This document shows, in pieces, positions 61,661 to 64,000 of a stretch of DNA of 64,000 bases. Under the pieces are notes generated by a model. The model saw nothing but the letters and a program-made list of their open reading frames with translations. It did no database searches and was not told the DNA's origin. The translations under genes were made by a program, and so were the position numbers. The stretch is from W0P28-013 sp964570565 (GTDB lineage Bacteria; Bacteroidota; Bacteroidia; Bacteroidales; Paludibacteraceae), in NCBI GenBank assembly GCA_964570565.1, contig CAZMYT010000004.1, positions 186,001-250,000 of the forward strand, read 5' to 3'. Positions within the stretch are counted from its first letter, which is position 1, and each line of letters opens with the position of its first letter.

Positions 61661-62503
61661 TTATTTAACGGCCTTAAAACTCATATCCAAACTTTTAACC
61701 GAGTGGGTGAGTGCGCCTACTGAAATAAAGTCAACGCCACATTCGGCATATTCACGCAGCGTGTCGAACGTAATACCGCCAGATGATTCTGTTTCGTATT
61801 TACCACCGATAAGTTCCACAGCTTTTTTGGTGTCGGCTGGTGAGAAGTTGTCGAGCATGATGCGGTCAACGCCTCCAACGGCCATCACTTGGCGAATTTC
61901 GTCGAAGTTACGCACTTCTATCTCAATTTTAAGATTTTTTCCTTTGGTTTTGCAGTAATCCTTAGCGCGGTTAATGGCTTTGTCGATGCCACCAGCAAAA
62001 TCTACGTGATTATCTTTGAGCAGAATCATGTCGTATAGGCCAATGCGGTGATTGCAACCCCCGCCCAGTTTGACTGCTTCTTTTTCGAGTAAACGTAAGC
62101 CTGGTGTGGTTTTACGTGTGTCGAGTACGCGTGTTTTGGTGCCTTCGAGCATTTTTACGTATTGCGCTGTGCGTGTGGCTACACCGCTCATGCGTTGCAT
62201 AATATTGAGCATCAAACGTTCTGTTTGTAAGAGCGATTGGATACGTCCTTCTACCACAAACACAATATCACCAACTCTCACCGAATCACCATCGTGCAAA
62301 AATTGGGTCATCTGTAATGTTGGGTCGAATGCCTGAAACACACGTTTAGCGACTTCAACGCCAGCTAATACGCCATTTTCTTTAATGATAAGTTGCGATT
62401 TCCCTATAGCGTCGGCAGGAATGCACGACAGGGTGGTATGGTCTCCGTCGCCAATATCTTCGGCAAACCAGAGTTTAATGAGCTCGTCTAAATTGTCAAT
62501 CAT
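61661..62503 (-). CDS. nadC: Nicotinate-nucleotide pyrophosphorylase
   Basis: A 280-residue enzyme converting quinolinate and PRPP to nicotinate mononucleotide in NAD synthesis. Motifs are LMLNIMQRMSGVATRTAQYV, ARG-type RKTTPGLRLLEKEAV, the Lys-containing GGGCNHRIGLYDMILLKDNHV, and the C-terminal GGITFDTLREYAECGVDFIS. The length is standard. Its start overlaps the DUF4783 gene by eight bases. The pair, with divergent rlmH, is a familiar Bacteroidales arrangement. Confidence 0.97.
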   Translation of the reverse strand: MIDNLDELIKLWFAEDIGDGDHTTLSCIPADAIGKSQLIIKENGVLAGVEVAKRVFQAFDPTLQMTQFLHDGDSVRVGDIVFVVEGRIQSLLQTERLMLNIMQRMSGVATRTAQYVKMLEGTKTRVLDTRKTTPGLRLLEKEAVKLGGGCNHRIGLYDMILLKDNHVDFAGGIDKAINRAKDYCKTKGKNLKIEIEVRNFDEIRQVMAVGGVDRIMLDNFSPADTKKAVELIGGKYETESSGGITFDTLREYAECGVDFISVGALTHSVKSLDMSFKAVK

Positions 62504-62888
62504 CTGAACCTTCTATACGTAATTGTTGTACTAAGTTTTTCTTAATCAGGAAGTAAACACGATAAGTGCCATTGGTAGTTTCGAGATTGCCAATCACAAA
62601 TTGGGCGTTTTCTTTATCGCCTCGGTGCATGATGGAAAATCGAAGTGGCGGATTCTTTTTGAAAAAATCGGTTAGAATCGTTTTTGTTTGTTGTTTGGTG
62701 AATACGTTATTCGCATTCTTAATTACCAACTCAACATTGTCATTTAGATGTTCGGCAATAGCATCGCTATAACCGCTGTTGAAACCAGCTACAATGTCTG
62801 GTATCGCATCCATTTGTTGCGCTTGTACTGTAAAAGCCAGTACTAGTGCGATGAGTGATAAGGAGTATTTAAGGTTTTTCATAGTCAT
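62496..62888 (-). CDS. DUF4783 exported protein
   Basis: A 130-residue protein with a signal peptide (MTMKNLKYSLSLIALVLAFTVQAQ; the second Met at 62882 is an equally good start), then a small NTF2-like fold expected for DUF4783. Visible motifs are DIVAGFNSGYSDAIAEHLND and TKQQTKTILTDFFKKNPPL. Function unknown. It overlaps nadC by eight bases, so the two are translated from one message. Confidence 0.87.
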   Translation of the reverse strand: MTMKNLKYSLSLIALVLAFTVQAQQMDAIPDIVAGFNSGYSDAIAEHLNDNVELVIKNANNVFTKQQTKTILTDFFKKNPPLRFSIMHRGDKENAQFVIGNLETTNGTYRVYFLIKKNLVQQLRIEGSDD

Positions 62889-63184
62889 TTGTTTCTTAGA
62901 AAAAAAGTACCACTAATTACCGAGCAAAAAACATACCAAAGGCATATTTTTAGAAAAAAGTAGCATTTAAGTTGGTTATTAATCTAAAAAAAACGAAATT
63001 TGCAAACGCATATACTCGGCAAAGGTAATTTATTTTTTTGAAAATACTAGACTTGTTGTACGATTTTTGCATTGTTAGGGCTGTCTAGTTATTAACCAAA
63101 AGGTCAAAACTTCTTCATTTCGAGCCATTTGTCGTAGGCGATTTGTTAAATCTGTAGTTGACCTTATTTGCTATTTTCAACCGT

Positions 63185-63682
63185 ATGAAATTAACGTTAC
63201 TTTGGGTGGGGAAGACCACCACTGCCTATTTTGCTGAAGCGACCAATGAATATGTGTCGCGCTTAAAATTTTACTTACCTTTGGAGGTGGTGACCATTCC
63301 CGATTTGAAACAAACAAAAGCGTTGACACAAGCTCAACAGCGCGATAAAGAGGGCGAATTGATTTTAAAATCACTCGATTCGAGCGATTTTGTGGTGTTA
63401 TTGGACGATAAAGGCCGGCAATTTACGTCGGTTGAGTTTGCTCATTGGATAGATCAACGGCAACACGCTTCAGTCAAGCGATTAGTCTTTGTTATTGGCG
63501 GTGCATACGGCTTTTCACAAGCGGTGTACGACCGCGCGAATAGCCTTATTTCTATCTCAAAGATGACGTTTTCGCATCAAATAATTCGTCCCATTTTTGC
63601 GGAACAGCTTTATCGTGCTATGACTATACTGAAAGGGGAGCCTTATCATCACGAAGAGAGTTTATTGGCAGCAAAAAAATGA
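63185..63682 (+). CDS. rlmH: 23S rRNA (pseudouridine1915-N3)-methyltransferase
   Basis: A 165-residue SPOUT methyltransferase. It has the N-terminal MKLTLLWVGKT, then the knot segment FVVLLDDKGRQFTS, FVIGGAYGFSQAVYDRAN and the C-terminal LYRAMTILKGEPYHHE, where the Tyr-His-His is the family signature. The start at 63185 is chosen because homologues begin there and the longer frame adds nine residues. It is divergent from DUF4783-nadC, with a 296-base gap that I could not interpret beyond AT-rich sequence. Confidence 0.96.
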   Translation: MKLTLLWVGKTTTAYFAEATNEYVSRLKFYLPLEVVTIPDLKQTKALTQAQQRDKEGELILKSLDSSDFVVLLDDKGRQFTSVEFAHWIDQRQHASVKRLVFVIGGAYGFSQAVYDRANSLISISKMTFSHQIIRPIFAEQLYRAMTILKGEPYHHEESLLAAKK

Positions 63683-63708
63683 ATTTATCTATCTTATTAT
63701 CATAATTT

Positions 63709-64000
63709 ATGAGTCCTAAACAAAAGTTTTTAGCCATTTTTATTGCGCTGTTTGTAGCCATTGGGTTAGGTATTTTGTTCGAATACTTGTATAAGCAATC
63801 GGATAGAGAATCGTTGCCTATCAATTTGTTTCAAAGTACGTTTGCCAAGAAGGAAAAGCAAGCCGATAAAACAATGGCCGATTTGCAAAAAGTGGTCGTG
63901 AATAAACAGTGGGATGTGTTTCATACGTTTGAAATAGCCAACCATTCAGATATTTCATACTACATTTTTAAAGGTCAAAACTTGCTTTATTGGACTGATA
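63709..64000 (+). CDS. Probable sensor histidine kinase, N-terminus (partial)
   Basis: Only the first 97 residues are inside the window. It opens with a short cytoplasmic tail and one transmembrane helix (about 7-25, FLAIFIALFVAIGLGILF). A predicted periplasmic region follows, containing SDISYYIFKGQNLLYWTD, a pattern I associate with N-terminal domains of Bacteroidota sensor kinases. The kinase domain, if present, lies beyond the right edge, so this is a weak assignment. It begins 26 bases after rlmH. Confidence 0.5.
   Translation, partial: MSPKQKFLAIFIALFVAIGLGILFEYLYKQSDRESLPINLFQSTFAKKEKQADKTMADLQKVVVNKQWDVFHTFEIANHSDISYYIFKGQNLLYWTD

Noticed and set aside
62889..63184. Gene or RNA in the rlmH upstream gap
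   Set aside because: Only AT-rich sequence with scattered promoter-like hexamers; nothing paired or coding was convincing.
1..64000. CRISPR array, prophage or insertion sequence
   Set aside because: No regularly spaced direct repeats, phage structural genes, integrase or transposase were found on either strand.

Overview
The window is chromosomal DNA from a member of the Bacteroidota, most likely the order Bacteroidales (Paludibacter/Porphyromonas-like; the genus cannot be fixed from the sequence alone). The case rests on four observations. It is AT-rich. Its promoter elements are of the TTTG / TAnnTTTG type used by the Bacteroidota primary sigma factor. The primary sigma factor itself is the short, about 286-residue form. 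Finally, it carries lineage-typical families: Porin_10, DUF3109, DUF4783, DUF4268, an OmpA/PD40 protein with PorE-like architecture, and a protein with a type IX secretion (T9SS) C-terminal sorting motif. Almost all of it is ordinary, densely packed core genome; I see no prophage, insertion sequence or CRISPR array.

Layout. 1-9.3 kb: partial FAD-dependent dehydrogenase, DUF3109, MntP, GNAT-like protein, glycosyltransferase, pyruvate kinase, PrmA, an MsbA-type ABC exporter and a short-chain dehydrogenase. 9.3-18 kb: putative porin, a membrane-anchored solute-binding protein, MetA, endonuclease III, a MATE transporter, the primary sigma factor and a DegP/HtrA protease. 18-30.9 kb: ABC-F ATPase, the aspS-mrr-gltX operon (a restriction-like nuclease lodged between two tRNA synthetases), YqgF, a four-helix-bundle ORF framed by inverted repeats, deformylase, TrmN6, nucleoside phosphorylase, MnmE, a YidE-type transporter and a 37-residue small ORF with a strong Shine-Dalgarno sequence. 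30.9-39.8 kb: an envelope/lipid operon (PlsC, PorE-like OmpA protein, DUF4268, M23 lipoprotein, YjbQ, acyl-CoA ligase) and ThrS.

39.8-46.1 kb is the most distinctive region. It holds three tandem secreted endonuclease I paralogues and a fourth secreted protein that has their C-terminal modules but no nuclease. The genes lie in one direction, most with a recognisable promoter and each followed by a hairpin terminator, one of which is a perfect 48-bp palindrome. 46.2-54.4 kb: RecQ, a DEAD-box helicase, and a compact operon of nitroreductase, DUF2520, KdsC-like phosphatase, UbiA-like prenyltransferase, Maf and NlpC/P60-LysM. 54.6-64 kb: a T9SS cargo with FG-GAP repeats, tRNA-Gln(CTG), an iron/cobalamin-type ABC importer followed by NfeD, NadC with DUF4783, RlmH, and the start of a probable sensor kinase.

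Themes that tie genes together are translation and tRNA (AspS, GltX, ThrS, PrmA, TrmN6, MnmE, RlmH, deformylase, tRNA-Gln), envelope and secretion (MsbA, PlsC, Porin_10, PorE-like, M23, NlpC, DegP, T9SS cargo), and extracellular DNA degradation plus nucleoside salvage (three endonuclease I genes, nucleoside phosphorylase). Functions are from family recognition by eye; no database search was run.
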